From positions 1 through 43,448 of the IMG/VR virus record IMGVR_UViG_3300046321_000209: a stretch of 43,448 nucleotides of DNA; one strand, 5' to 3'. The notes under the pieces were generated by a model. It did not search any database. It was given only the letters and a program-made list of their open reading frames with translations, and was not told the origin of the DNA. This document shows, in pieces, positions 14,164 to 21,885 of this stretch; positions within the stretch are counted from its first letter, which is position 1, and each line of letters starts with the position of its first letter. A program made the translations under genes and the position numbers. Source of the stretch: a virus.

Positions 14164-14273
14164 GAGTAGGATCTACAGTAAAATATTTGTAATTTTATGG
14201 TCTATTTACGCTGTAGTACAGTAGCTACACAACTAAGTACAACCATACTCATACCACAACAGCATTCAAAATA
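14164..14273. promoter_or_regulatory. Divergent intergenic region with palindromes
   Basis: These 110 bases separate divergent genes. A perfect odd palindrome, CTGTAGTACAG, lies at 14211-14221, adjacent to the palindrome GTAGCTAC (14221-14228). CTACAG at 14173-14178 and CTGTAG at 14211-14216 form a wider inverted repeat around an AT-rich stretch. A weak late-promoter-like GTAAATA (minus strand, 14203-14209) lies 40 bases upstream of the minus-strand gene. No strong sigma70 promoter is seen. Confidence 0.4.
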
Positions 14274-14606
14274 GTGAAAACCGAGCAAACGCTAATTCGT
14301 AACGGAAAGACATATACATTCTTCCCTGACATTTTGATAGATGACCATGTCAAGGGCTTTTTGGTGGATATATCCAATTCTGTCATACTAAAGATCATAT
14401 CAGAGCTGTGGGTAAACTACAACCGAACTTGCGTGAGTGATGCTGCTAATCCACACTACTTCAGTATATCAATTGCTGAAGTAGTGTCAGATGGTGATAA
14501 TCAAAAATTATTTGAGTATTACGTAGCGCTGCCAACTAACCAGGTCATAACAAGTGGTGAGCCACTTGTGTCATTTTGCTCTATTGTTAAAAAACACCGC
14601 ATGTAA
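14274..14606 (+). CDS. Hypothetical plus-strand protein, 110 aa
   Basis: A single plus-strand gene in an otherwise minus-strand region. It starts with GTG at 14274 (MKTEQTLIRNGKTYTFFPD) and encodes a compact alpha/beta-looking protein without recognised motifs. Its 3' end overlaps the 3' end of the convergent minus-strand gene by 36 bases. No strong ribosome-binding site or promoter is visible. Its isolation and the palindromic upstream region suggest separate regulation. Confidence 0.6.
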   Translation: MKTEQTLIRNGKTYTFFPDILIDDHVKGFLVDISNSVILKIISELWVNYNRTCVSDAANPHYFSISIAEVVSDGDNQKLFEYYVALPTNQVITSGEPLVSFCSIVKKHRM

Positions 14607-14900
14607 TCTCGATGGGGACTCTGAGATTTTTTGAGAGAGTAAGCTGTTACCCAATTCAGTAAATTCGGGTGGGTCATCTGCAGTAACAATCCCTTGCTCT
14701 ACACACATTGTTTCAAAGTTGCTGCTCAATGATAATTCGTGTGCCGTGGCGTCTACGGTCAATAGACCAGCTCGTGCAAATGTGTCCGTAAACGCTTGAG
14801 TCTTACGATTCATCATCGCCGAACTATACCCATCACCCGACGAGTCTCTGGATGCCCAGAGTTGGGCCAAGAGAACCTTCTGGAGATTGGATAGTGTCAT
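14571..14900 (-). CDS. Hypothetical helical protein, 109 aa
   Basis: An unrecognised protein with a winged-helix-like N-terminal pattern: helix (LQKVLLAQLWAS), helix with MMNRKTQAFTDTFARAGLL, then a short hairpin and helix. A small DNA-binding or virion-associated fold is possible, but no family is evident. It overlaps the upstream gene by 4 bases (ATGA). Its end runs into the convergent plus-strand gene. Confidence 0.6.
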   Translation of the reverse strand: MTLSNLQKVLLAQLWASRDSSGDGYSSAMMNRKTQAFTDTFARAGLLTVDATAHELSLSSNFETMCVEQGIVTADDPPEFTELGNSLLSQKISESPSRLHAVFFNNRAK

Positions 14901-15271
14901 TTTGACTTTTTGGAGTTGCGAGGTACCAAGTCATCGCCGACCTTAAATGCTGTAGTATCAGCATCCTGGATAATTTCATATGTCGTGCTGTCTATTGGTG
15001 GTGATTTCTTTGGGACTTTTTTGTCAAAAAGCGACTTGAGTGTAGGGACTGGATTACTCGGTTGGGGTAGCTCGTCCAAGAATTTTCCAAAAGTGTCAAC
15101 ACTTTCTGTTACGGCTAGTTGTTGTTGATACTCGTCGATAATAGGAAACGCTTGTACTACACTGTTGCGTGTATCAGTCGAAATTTGGTCGGCGACATGG
15201 CGGTCAAGTGTCACACTGTGGATGGTATTATTAACCATCACAATGTATGCGGAAGTAGAGGTAGAAGGCAT
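14897..15271 (-). CDS. Hypothetical late protein, 124 aa
   Basis: An unrecognised protein with a beta-strand start (AYIVMVNNTIHSVTLD), a helical middle and a Lys/Pro-rich linker (DKKVPKKSPPID), ending in KKSK. A late-type promoter (TCTAAATA) lies 26 bases upstream of the ATG, so it is probably a late gene. The next gene is coupled through an ATGA overlap. Confidence 0.6.
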   Translation of the reverse strand: MPSTSTSAYIVMVNNTIHSVTLDRHVADQISTDTRNSVVQAFPIIDEYQQQLAVTESVDTFGKFLDELPQPSNPVPTLKSLFDKKVPKKSPPIDSTTYEIIQDADTTAFKVGDDLVPRNSKKSK

Positions 15272-15296
15272 ATATGTATATGTGAATGTATTGTAC

Positions 15297-15304
15297 TATT
15301 TAGA
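15297..15304 (-). promoter_or_regulatory. Late promoter, TCTAAATA
   Basis: This is an octamer matching the T4-type late element at six of eight positions on the minus strand, 26 bases upstream of the start codon at 15271. The TAA stop of the 105-residue gene is part of this element. Confidence 0.55.
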
Positions 15305-15617
15305 GGTAAAGCTCCCACGACTTGTGGAGAATACCTGTTCCTGTCTTTGAAATTTTATATGAGGCTTTCTTCACCAATTGATCAACCAAATACTGTGTCT
15401 CAGCTATCGTTTTCTTGTCTTCGGCGGTAAATGTTAGTACTTTTCGCTGATATGGAGGCAGTTTGATAATTTCTTCAAACTTTTTATTGCTTGGTATAGC
15501 AATTGCGAGTTTATTTTTAGTATTGAATGCTAACATACCAACAGCAAATCCAGCAGCCATCTGGAGCAGGGTTCCTGATAGTGAGGAGGCTTCTTGAAGT
15601 ACTGTGTCTAATTTCAT
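15300..15617 (-). CDS. Small membrane-associated protein next to spanins, 105 aa
   Basis: One hydrophobic segment (about residues 16-31, GTLLQMAAGFAVGMLAF) is followed by a charged, helical C-terminal domain. The ATG overlaps the o-spanin stop (ATGA), so it is co-translated with the lysis genes. A role in lysis (holin-like or regulatory) is possible from context only. The single weak membrane segment and long soluble part are not typical of a classical holin. Confidence 0.6.
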   Translation of the reverse strand: MKLDTVLQEASSLSGTLLQMAAGFAVGMLAFNTKNKLAIAIPSNKKFEEIIKLPPYQRKVLTFTAEDKKTIAETQYLVDQLVKKASYKISKTGTGILHKSWELYL

Positions 15618-15907
15618 TTTGGGGCTACTCGTGATGCATTTACCCCACCTAACAGAACTTCTAGTTGATTTGCGTATGTTTGCAGTTGAAGTATCGTGAT
15701 CTGATACGCACGCACAACTACCTCAGGAGGCGTATCAGGCGCAAGTGTTGTAAGTTCAAGTGTTGGTCTAGGTGGGACTTCGATTACAGGCTGTGGTATT
15801 ACTACTGGAATGTCCACAGTCTGTGTCTCGACTCGAACCAATCCACCAGTGGTGCTACATCCGAGTAGTAGCGATACTAGTAGTGTGCTTACAATTATTT
15901 TGACCAT
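15614..15907 (-). CDS. o-spanin, Rz1-like outer-membrane lipoprotein
   Basis: The N-terminus is a lipoprotein signal peptide, basic residue then STLLVSLLLGC, with the lipobox LLGC and the lipidated Cys at residue 17. The mature part (about 80 residues) is Pro-rich (IPVVIPQPVIEVPPRP), as in outer-membrane spanin subunits, and ends with a short helix. It overlaps the i-spanin gene by 13 bases, the usual paired arrangement. The pair spans the periplasm and disrupts the outer membrane at the last stage of lysis of a Gram-negative host. Confidence 0.85.
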   Translation of the reverse strand: MVKIIVSTLLVSLLLGCSTTGGLVRVETQTVDIPVVIPQPVIEVPPRPTLELTTLAPDTPPEVVVRAYQITILQLQTYANQLEVLLGGVNASRVAPK

Positions 15908-16323
15908 TTGAGTGCTTCTTTATCTTTAAGAGCTTCCAGAGCCTGTGTACACGTCTGGGGCTGAGTTGGTTGTGCTCTGAGAGCGGCTATGGTTCGTTCT
16001 GATGCTGCGAAGCGCTCCCGAGCGATTGACTCAGCGCTACTAATTTTAGTCTGTTGATCTTTTGTAGCCTTACTCAATTTTTCAATTGCAGTATTTTGGA
16101 TAGCCAGTGATGTTTTGAATTGAGTAGCTTGAGTAGCATTTAGCTCTTGAGCTACGGTGAGTTCTGTCGCTTGTTGATGCAACTTCACTTCAAGTGAATC
16201 AATCTCTCTGTGCGCGATTTTTAGCGCTGTGTACATACCAAAGATGACCGCTGAGACTGCGAGTGCAGCCCAGACAGCCATTGGTACTCGTTTAAGAGCA
16301 GCTAGTATTAGGGTAATAGTCAT
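15895..16323 (-). CDS. i-spanin, Rz-like
   Basis: A type II inner-membrane protein with an N-terminal transmembrane helix (about residues 13-35, VPMAVWAALAVSAVIFGMY). A long periplasmic coiled coil rich in Gln, Ala, Glu and Thr follows (LEVKLHQQATELTVAQEL and onward). Length 142 aa, typical of Rz. Immediately downstream is the lipoprotein partner. A late-type promoter, GATAAATA, lies 28 bases upstream of the ATG, fitting expression at the end of infection. Confidence 0.85.
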   Translation of the reverse strand: MTITLILAALKRVPMAVWAALAVSAVIFGMYTALKIAHREIDSLEVKLHQQATELTVAQELNATQATQFKTSLAIQNTAIEKLSKATKDQQTKISSAESIARERFAASERTIAALRAQPTQPQTCTQALEALKDKEALKWSK

Positions 16324-16350
16324 TCCTGAAGTCCACGAAGGTTGTGGTAC

Positions 16351-16358
16351 TATTTATC
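16351..16358 (-). promoter_or_regulatory. Late promoter, GATAAATA
   Basis: This matches the T4-type late element TATAAATA with one mismatch on the minus strand, 28 bases upstream of the i-spanin start at 16323. Confidence 0.65.
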
Positions 16359-16368
16359 CCTACATTGT

Positions 16369-19300
16369 TCAGAAAGAAAATTCTGATTCGTAGGCCTTAC
16401 TCTGGCGAGTCGGTACTTGTCTGGGAATTGAATCAAACATATTATGCAACATATTATCGACCAACATTCCGACGTGGCGTTGGCGATCGATTCTATCAAC
16501 AAATTCGTCTTTGAACCACTGAGGAATCAGCTCCTCGTCTGTTGGAACAGCAATCGCCTTAAACATGCGGCCGGCGTGTTCCATATCATACTTCAACTTG
16601 AAAATCTTAATTTTCATGCCACTCGAAATTAATAGCGATTCAGTGTCGCTGGCGGCTTGTCTAAAATCATTATATAGAATCGATGCTGATACGTGGCCAG
16701 GCAGTCGGGTGGTCGGGAAGTCTCGGAACGTGGCTGTGTACTGTTCAATTCCTTTGATACCTTTTGGAAGGCCGAGATCCATCAGATCAATTTCGTCGAT
16801 CATCTCATCTCGATACTCCATAATAAAATCATCGAGTTCAGTATCCGAAGCACCAGTCAGCATTTTGTGGCACGTAGATCGCAGGAATGCCTTGACAGGG
16901 CGGGGTGTAGTAGTCTTGCGCATGTCGACCCCCATAGCCTTCAATTCATCCTTAGCCTTACCTTCTTTGTCGATCACATGGATGACATATCGCTTCTTCT
17001 GAATGAAGAACCCTCTGTCTGCGACCAATTCTCTTCCTGATGATAGCAGGGTATCGAAACCAGGTGTGCATAAGAATGCAGTACGACAGAACTCAGGTAG
17101 AGAAGCGTTTAATTCATCACCAATAGCATCCGCAAGTTTGATAATTTGTTTACTTGATAGTGCGCGGTCGCCTATGAGTGGCTTTAGGGTAACATAACCT
17201 GAATCAGTATCCCCGGCTAGTAAACATGGGGATGCTATTTCACCTCGTAGGGCACGAGGATCTTCATCATCAACAATCGGATCAATGTTGTAATTACCAT
17301 CAATAATCTCACACAATTTCCGACACTGATGCCTAAGCAGGGCACGTCCGGTAGCAGTAATACTCTGTCCCATTCGCTTATCATAATATCGGAAGTTTTG
17401 ATTCAGTAGTGCACCATAAAATGAATTTAATTTTATCTTCAGGATGTAAGACTGCATTTCATTATATACCGCAGAATACTGCGCATCAGCCAGTAACTTT
17501 GACAACTCATCTACACGCGATTTGCTGATATTGCCGCCAGCTAGTTCTGCACTGATCATCACTATATCACCAAGCGCAGTTGAGTGTAGCTTTTGGTGTT
17601 GTTTTCTAGATGTGTACCATCCCGACAACAGTGCAGGGATGATACCGTGCATACTTTGATCAAATACAGTCCCGTATGATGATATGCTCCACTTATTAGC
17701 AACAAACAGTGACTTCCAACCAGTCATTGTCTTAGTCTCAACTGAACCATCACGCTCCCATCTGAATGTCAACTCGTCGTCAATATTCTCATCGAAGCAT
17801 CTCCATGCATCCCCATTACTAACAAACTGTCCTTGAATTGTTTCAGGACTAACATTCAGCAGCCGTGCACATGTTGGATACAGGGAGCTAAAATCGAAAC
17901 ATACGATCCACTCCTGCATTCCTGTTTGTGGAACCAACACATATGCGCCGGCTGCTTGGCCTTGTTCATCTAACTGCTTCGTATCAGGCACGCGCATTCC
18001 AAGCTCATACCAACAGTAGTTGTTCACTGACATCTCTGCAGCCCGAACAGTACCAACAATATTCTTGAAGTGACATGTAGACTGGTGGATAAACGCATTT
18101 GCTTGAGCAATGAATTTATACTTCTTATCTAACTCTCGAAGAATTTCCGTGTCGCGGCAATTATAACGCACGAACTTACTGAAGTTATTGTTATACAGAT
18201 GATGTAAGGTACCTTCGTATTCAAGCTTCTTGAACCGCTCACCCAAGTGGTCTTGTGAAACAGTTTCCAAGTTCCATGAGTCTCGATCCTCTACAGTGAA
18301 CTTCTTGAATAACTCCATGTAGTCGAGCGTAACGCGGCCATCAAACTGAACAAACAATTGCTCCTGAAAAAATACTTCCTTTGTCTGGAACCAAGGTGGT
18401 TTACCTTTAGGGAACGACATCATTTGTAGCCACTCCTTGCCTAGGACAATTTCAACTCGTTTAGCAAAGTATGGATCATCGAATCGTGAAGAGTTCCAAC
18501 CGGCCAATAGATCAGATTGCTGAATCTCCTCAACAGAGCGAGTTAGCAACTCAGTCTCATTCTTACAGAATACAATTTCTACTTTGGATTCAATATCATC
18601 AAAAAGACTGTAGTCAAACAGTTCTTCGATGTTGCATCCTGTCCAAGACTTCGGAGGAACGGAAAAGATTACGTACTCATCCTTCCATGTGTGGTAGAAG
18701 GCGATTGAGTTTAGTGGTGCGTACGGATTGAGTGGTGAGCTGAACCCGATTGGTCCATCGTATGTGTACAGTGAGTTTTTAATTGCTACCCACTTTTTTA
18801 CTGGCTCGTCCCACACCTCCATGTCAGGATCGCTCCTGTATTCTTGAAGATCCCAGACTGCAGCTTCAAATGATTCACCACCCTGTTGTCGGATCTTAAT
18901 TTTATGATCTGAGTCATACTTCTTGGGGCGGTAGTCAACCTCAATGTCGTAGTATGTTGTATTGACGTGGGGTAGCTCACACTTGTAATACAGTGCACTA
19001 AGTGCCTTGAGCTCTGGAGGGATGTCACTCTCGAATAACTCAAGATCGATGGGCTTGCTGTCGATAAATTTCGAAAACTCTTTTTTGTTATCGAACTCGA
19101 GTTCATATAGATCATCACCAAACATTGAGCTATGCTTTCGGGTGTCGTCGAGTGCCCGAGTGGCCAGACCTAGGAATTTCTTTAGAACAGAATCGGGGGT
19201 ACCCTCTTCTACACTATCACTAAACTCGGTGTGGTATCTATACCAATCACTACACTTGATGAAGCAATTGTACTGCGCTCGTACTGTCTTGATTGTGGGA

Positions 19301-19374
19301 GCAGGACTATCTGGCGTGCGTCTCTGCTCCCAGATAGTGATGTTATCGAAATGGCGGCTGGCGGCAAGGTACAT
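16369..19374 (-). CDS. 43: DNA polymerase, family B (T4 gp43-like)
   Basis: The replicative polymerase with proofreading. Exonuclease motifs are YYDIEVDYR (D143, E145), GWNSSRFDDPYF (about 292-303) and FVRYNCRDTEIL (about 401-412). Polymerase motif A is DFSSLYP (494-500). Motif B is KIKLNSFYGALLNQNFRYYD and motif C is LLAGDTDSGYV. At 1001 residues it is about 100 longer than T4 gp43 (898). Much of the extra length lies between Exo I and Exo II (about residues 150-225) and there is no sign of an intron or intein. The C-terminus is a short basic/polar tail that may carry the sliding-clamp peptide. It lies downstream of a terminator at 19401-19432, so it needs its own promoter, which I could not identify. 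The RBS is weak. Confidence 0.96.
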   Translation of the reverse strand: MYLAASRHFDNITIWEQRRTPDSPAPTIKTVRAQYNCFIKCSDWYRYHTEFSDSVEEGTPDSVLKKFLGLATRALDDTRKHSSMFGDDLYELEFDNKKEFSKFIDSKPIDLELFESDIPPELKALSALYYKCELPHVNTTYYDIEVDYRPKKYDSDHKIKIRQQGGESFEAAVWDLQEYRSDPDMEVWDEPVKKWVAIKNSLYTYDGPIGFSSPLNPYAPLNSIAFYHTWKDEYVIFSVPPKSWTGCNIEELFDYSLFDDIESKVEIVFCKNETELLTRSVEEIQQSDLLAGWNSSRFDDPYFAKRVEIVLGKEWLQMMSFPKGKPPWFQTKEVFFQEQLFVQFDGRVTLDYMELFKKFTVEDRDSWNLETVSQDHLGERFKKLEYEGTLHHLYNNNFSKFVRYNCRDTEILRELDKKYKFIAQANAFIHQSTCHFKNIVGTVRAAEMSVNNYCWYELGMRVPDTKQLDEQGQAAGAYVLVPQTGMQEWIVCFDFSSLYPTCARLLNVSPETIQGQFVSNGDAWRCFDENIDDELTFRWERDGSVETKTMTGWKSLFVANKWSISSYGTVFDQSMHGIIPALLSGWYTSRKQHQKLHSTALGDIVMISAELAGGNISKSRVDELSKLLADAQYSAVYNEMQSYILKIKLNSFYGALLNQNFRYYDKRMGQSITATGRALLRHQCRKLCEIIDGNYNIDPIVDDEDPRALRGEIASPCLLAGDTDSGYVTLKPLIGDRALSSKQIIKLADAIGDELNASLPEFCRTAFLCTPGFDTLLSSGRELVADRGFFIQKKRYVIHVIDKEGKAKDELKAMGVDMRKTTTPRPVKAFLRSTCHKMLTGASDTELDDFIMEYRDEMIDEIDLMDLGLPKGIKGIEQYTATFRDFPTTRLPGHVSASILYNDFRQAASDTESLLISSGMKIKIFKLKYDMEHAGRMFKAIAVPTDEELIPQWFKDEFVDRIDRQRHVGMLVDNMLHNMFDSIPRQVPTRQSKAYESEFSF

Positions 19375-19400
19375 TGAATTTGGTACTGAATTAGAAAATG

Positions 19401-19432
19401 AAAAACCTCACCTAGCATTATCAGGTGAGGTT
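19401..19432 (-). terminator. Rho-independent terminator after queD
   Basis: A 10-bp perfect stem, AACCTCACCT (19404-19413) with AGGTGAGGTT (19423-19432), and a 9-base loop. On the minus strand the stem is followed by a T-rich run. It lies between the queD stop (19454) and the polymerase start (19374), ending the folE-queD transcript. Confidence 0.8.
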
Positions 19433-19453
19433 TGGGTGTGGGCTAGGTCGTGA

Positions 19454-19957
19454 TTATTCAGCAAATAGATCCTCATTCCACTCGCGGTGCCCTTCTCGGA
19501 GCGCCATGTTGGTTTGAGTTTCACGAATTTCAACTTTGTAGCACCAGATGCGTTCTGCTTCGGTGGCCCCTAGATAATCGGGGATGTACACACCATTCAT
19601 GTATTTGTACAACATATCTGCCAATAGCTCACACCCTACATGAGGAACAACCGTCAGATCCAACAATCCATCATCATTCATCTGCTGGTAACGCCTGAGA
19701 TCTGGGTCGTCGGCGGCGATTAGAGTTTTGTGGTCAAACTGGTCCTTGAGAATTTGCTTGAGCTCTTTGAACCCAGAGAAGTCGGCTACCCAGTTTCGAC
19801 GATCGAGAGTATTGGACCCAAAGTAGAATTTAATCGATAGACTATACCCATGGTTTTTAGAACAATGGGTATCTGCCCGCCATTGTTTGTAGGCTACTGG
19901 AAACTCGTCGATGTATTCTTTAGTGGATGTAAATTTATAGGCAACTGGTTGGTACAT
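19454..19957 (-). CDS. queD: QueD-like 6-carboxy-tetrahydropterin synthase
   Basis: A 6-pyruvoyl-tetrahydropterin synthase-family enzyme: in 7-deazaguanine synthesis QueD converts dihydroneopterin triphosphate to carboxy-tetrahydropterin. The zinc-binding pattern is visible in WRADTHCSKNHGYSLSIKF (His, then His-Gly). The partner residues are in WVADFSGFKELKQILKDQFDHK, followed by PHVGCELLADMLYKY with the C-terminal catalytic segment. The start is ATG 19957 with AGAGGA upstream; the frame extends further but with an Arg-rich artefactual leader. The gene starts one base into the stop of the 54-residue gene and is co-transcribed with folE. The length of 167 residues is somewhat longer than bacterial QueD. 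Confidence 0.85.
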   Translation of the reverse strand: MYQPVAYKFTSTKEYIDEFPVAYKQWRADTHCSKNHGYSLSIKFYFGSNTLDRRNWVADFSGFKELKQILKDQFDHKTLIAADDPDLRRYQQMNDDGLLDLTVVPHVGCELLADMLYKYMNGVYIPDYLGATEAERIWCYKVEIRETQTNMALREGHREWNEDLFAE

Positions 19958-20121
19958 TATTGGGAGTCCTCTTCTTCTTGAGTAGGAGACTCTTCGGCGT
20001 CTACCCACTCGTGTTTGTGTTGTTTAATTCCGAAGATTCGATCCCAACCATCTCGATACGAATCAGATGGTGTTTTTGAGATCAGCGCGTCCCCAGTAAT
20101 ATCGTTATGGGCTGTTGTCAT
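19957..20121 (-). CDS. Small conserved-type phage protein (NDITGDxLISK), 54 aa
   Basis: The short frame from ATG 20121 encodes HNDITGDALISKTPSDSYRD, then GWDRIFGIK and an acidic Glu-rich tail. This NDxTGDxLxSKxxSDxYRDxxDxIFG pattern is a very widespread small phage protein of unknown function. It overlaps the folE stop (ATGA) and the queD start (TAATG), so it is translated within the folE-queD operon. Confidence 0.75.
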   Translation of the reverse strand: MTTAHNDITGDALISKTPSDSYRDGWDRIFGIKQHKHEWVDAEESPTQEEEDSQ

Positions 20122-20810
20122 GCTAATTTTTGACGGGCGATGGCTAAAAATTCAGAACGAACGCTGGCATTCTCAATAAACTTTCCACTCATCGCACAGG
20201 TAGTCGTGTCAGATGCAGTATCTCTTGCACCTCGAGTAGACATACACAGGTGGGCCATGGAAGCAAACACCGCAACGTCTTCTGATTGAGTTACAAATTT
20301 AACTGCTTCTAAGATTTGATGAGTCAAGCGCTCTTGAACTTGTGGTCGTGCAGCGAAGAAGTTCGCAATTCGACTCAACTTCGACAATCCAAGCACTTTA
20401 TCTGTTGGAATGTAAGCAATCACGATTGAGGGTTGATTTAAACCGCCCGCAGGAATTATGGATAAAAGGTGATGTTCGCATTGGGAAGCCGCTGAAACTG
20501 CGACTGCAACAAACTCCTCAGGAGCGGACATTTTATTATTCACAGTCGTACATTTCGGAAAGTTGTTATAGTCCAATCCCCACATCATGTCATCCACCCA
20601 CATCTTAGCTACTCGCATCGGGGTCTCAGTCAGACTGTCATCCGTCAAGTCCAATCCCAGCGCCTCAAGCATCGCCTTAGTGCTAGCTTCAATTACGGCT
20701 ATTTTATCCGATCTTGAACTAGTTACCTGACTTGTGGTAGGGGTCTCGAGTCCAATTGCCTTCAAGTGGGCGTGTACTTGGAAACCAAGTGCTTTGTCTG
20801 TGCTTGCCAT
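20118..20810 (-). CDS. folE: GTP cyclohydrolase I
   Basis: Converts GTP to dihydroneopterin triphosphate, the first step to folate and 7-deazaguanine. Motifs: LTETPMRVAKMWVDDM (substrate side), SQCEHHLLSI with the first Zn ligands Cys and His, IPTDKVLGLSKLSRI, RPQVQERLTHQI, and SMAHLCMSTRGARD with the third Zn-ligand Cys. The 230 residues cover the whole family; a 40-residue leader precedes it. It is the first gene of the folE-small ORF-queD operon. Together with QueD and the DpdA-like protein, it suggests a base-modification role rather than folate supply, although both uses are possible. Confidence 0.95.
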   Translation of the reverse strand: MASTDKALGFQVHAHLKAIGLETPTTSQVTSSRSDKIAVIEASTKAMLEALGLDLTDDSLTETPMRVAKMWVDDMMWGLDYNNFPKCTTVNNKMSAPEEFVAVAVSAASQCEHHLLSIIPAGGLNQPSIVIAYIPTDKVLGLSKLSRIANFFAARPQVQERLTHQILEAVKFVTQSEDVAVFASMAHLCMSTRGARDTASDTTTCAMSGKFIENASVRSEFLAIARQKLA

Positions 20811-20832
20811 ATTGTATGTTCTTTCTATATTG

Positions 20833-21114
20833 TTAAATTAATTGAATGCCTGAAACTTCTTGCAGGTATTGTTTTTCAAATTCTGGATGAGGTGCGTGCT
20901 TCAACACCACAAACTTGGTGTCAAGATCAAAGTCTTCCGCATTGTTATTAGCCATAAAGATGGGTAACAGTGCCATCCCAGCACCGCCTTTGCCGTCTGG
21001 CACCAGTTGAATCTTGCGAACTTTTTTTAGGCTGAGTTTGTCCGTGCCAAATGATCCTGAATCCTGGGCGATCCATTCTACTCCGGTTGTCAATAAAATT
21101 GAAACTACTTGCAT
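20833..21114 (-). CDS. Hypothetical protein, 93 aa
   Basis: An unrecognised protein with a beta-rich N-terminus (VVSILLTTGVEWIAQD) and a Gly-rich loop (PDGKGGAGMALLPIFM), ending in a helical segment with EFEKQYLQEVSG. The ATG at 21114 is preceded by AAAGG and lies 2 bases downstream of the P-loop protein's stop. It looks co-transcribed with that gene and possibly with folE. Confidence 0.6.
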   Translation of the reverse strand: MQVVSILLTTGVEWIAQDSGSFGTDKLSLKKVRKIQLVPDGKGGAGMALLPIFMANNNAEDFDLDTKFVVLKHAPHPEFEKQYLQEVSGIQLI

Positions 21115-21116
21115 AC

Positions 21117-21671
21117 TTATAAACCTTTCTTTCTACTAATTTGTTGTTTGGTGATGTATCTCAGTACTGTCTGATATTGCGTATCATTTTTCGGATCAAA
21201 CTTAATTCTAGGGATGTCATTGTCTCCCAAAAATGTATCCACCGCCGAATCGACAGCAAGTGCTTCATGGTACGTTTGGTTCCGACCAATTGGCTCGTAG
21301 GGCAACTGCCCTCGGTCAATGAGTAGATTCAGGTTATCATAGCTTGAAAAAAGTTTGTGGACAAGTGCTGAAAATTCTGCATGTGGGTACCCAGCGAGAG
21401 AGGTGGCATATACAATCGGTAGGTTGATTGGCGAATCGCATACAACAACGTCACACTTGGCGTGTACCGTTCGGAGTGCCCTGTGCTGGCCAGCAAAGCA
21501 TAAATCAGGTTGATCGAACACATCTAGATGTCCCCACCAAGCTGCATCTTTTACGTATTCACTAACGTACTCCACATTTAGTCCTCGGAGTTTAAGATCG
21601 CTAGTTAGACGCAGCGCTGTTGTAGTCTTACCGGCGCCGGGGCCGGCATATAGGTTAACTACTAGAGACAT
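21117..21671 (-). CDS. P-loop ATPase/kinase-like protein
   Basis: Walker A is GPGAGKTTTALRL at residues 9-21 (start ATG 21671, preceded by AAGGG). A Walker B-like segment is CDVVVCDSPINLP. Further features are IDRGQLPYEPIGRNQTYHEA (a lid-like Arg region) and a terminal helix. The layout resembles the AAA/NadR-kinase-like small P-loop proteins common in T4-superfamily phages. A ribosylnicotinamide kinase or nucleoside kinase role is a guess. The reading frame is open to 21695 upstream, but that start would overlap the previous gene by 41 bases. Length 184 aa. Confidence 0.75.
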   Translation of the reverse strand: MSLVVNLYAGPGAGKTTTALRLTSDLKLRGLNVEYVSEYVKDAAWWGHLDVFDQPDLCFAGQHRALRTVHAKCDVVVCDSPINLPIVYATSLAGYPHAEFSALVHKLFSSYDNLNLLIDRGQLPYEPIGRNQTYHEALAVDSAVDTFLGDNDIPRIKFDPKNDTQYQTVLRYITKQQISRKKGL

Positions 21672-21885
21672 TAACCAACCCTTTGCTATATTCATACACA
21701 GATTGAAAGAATCCAGTTGCGTGGAGCAATGGCCAATCGGTTCCTGAACTCTCTGGGGAGAACACTGATATCATGTTACTTGCGGTGTCGCTTGCCCATG
21801 TGCGGTGACTAGTTGCAAATCCCCCTGTCGATTGAGATCGATTGAGAAAATCTTCGATGTTTTGTTGTGTGATTGAATAATTCAT
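21655..21885 (-). CDS. Hypothetical protein, 76 aa
   Basis: An unrecognised small protein with several Ser/Thr and aromatic residues (NYSITQQNIEDFLNRSQ, then DWPLLHATGFFQSVYEY). No membrane segment. The ATG at 21885 overlaps the methyltransferase stop (ATGA), and its 3' end overlaps the P-loop gene start by 17 bases. Confidence 0.55.
   Translation of the reverse strand: MNYSITQQNIEDFLNRSQSTGGFATSHRTWASDTASNMISVFSPESSGTDWPLLHATGFFQSVYEYSKGLVNVSSS

Noticed and set aside
19007-19453. 148-residue plus-strand open frame across the start of the polymerase and the terminator
   Set aside because: Antisense to the strongly conserved polymerase gene and passes through the terminator hairpin; no family features.
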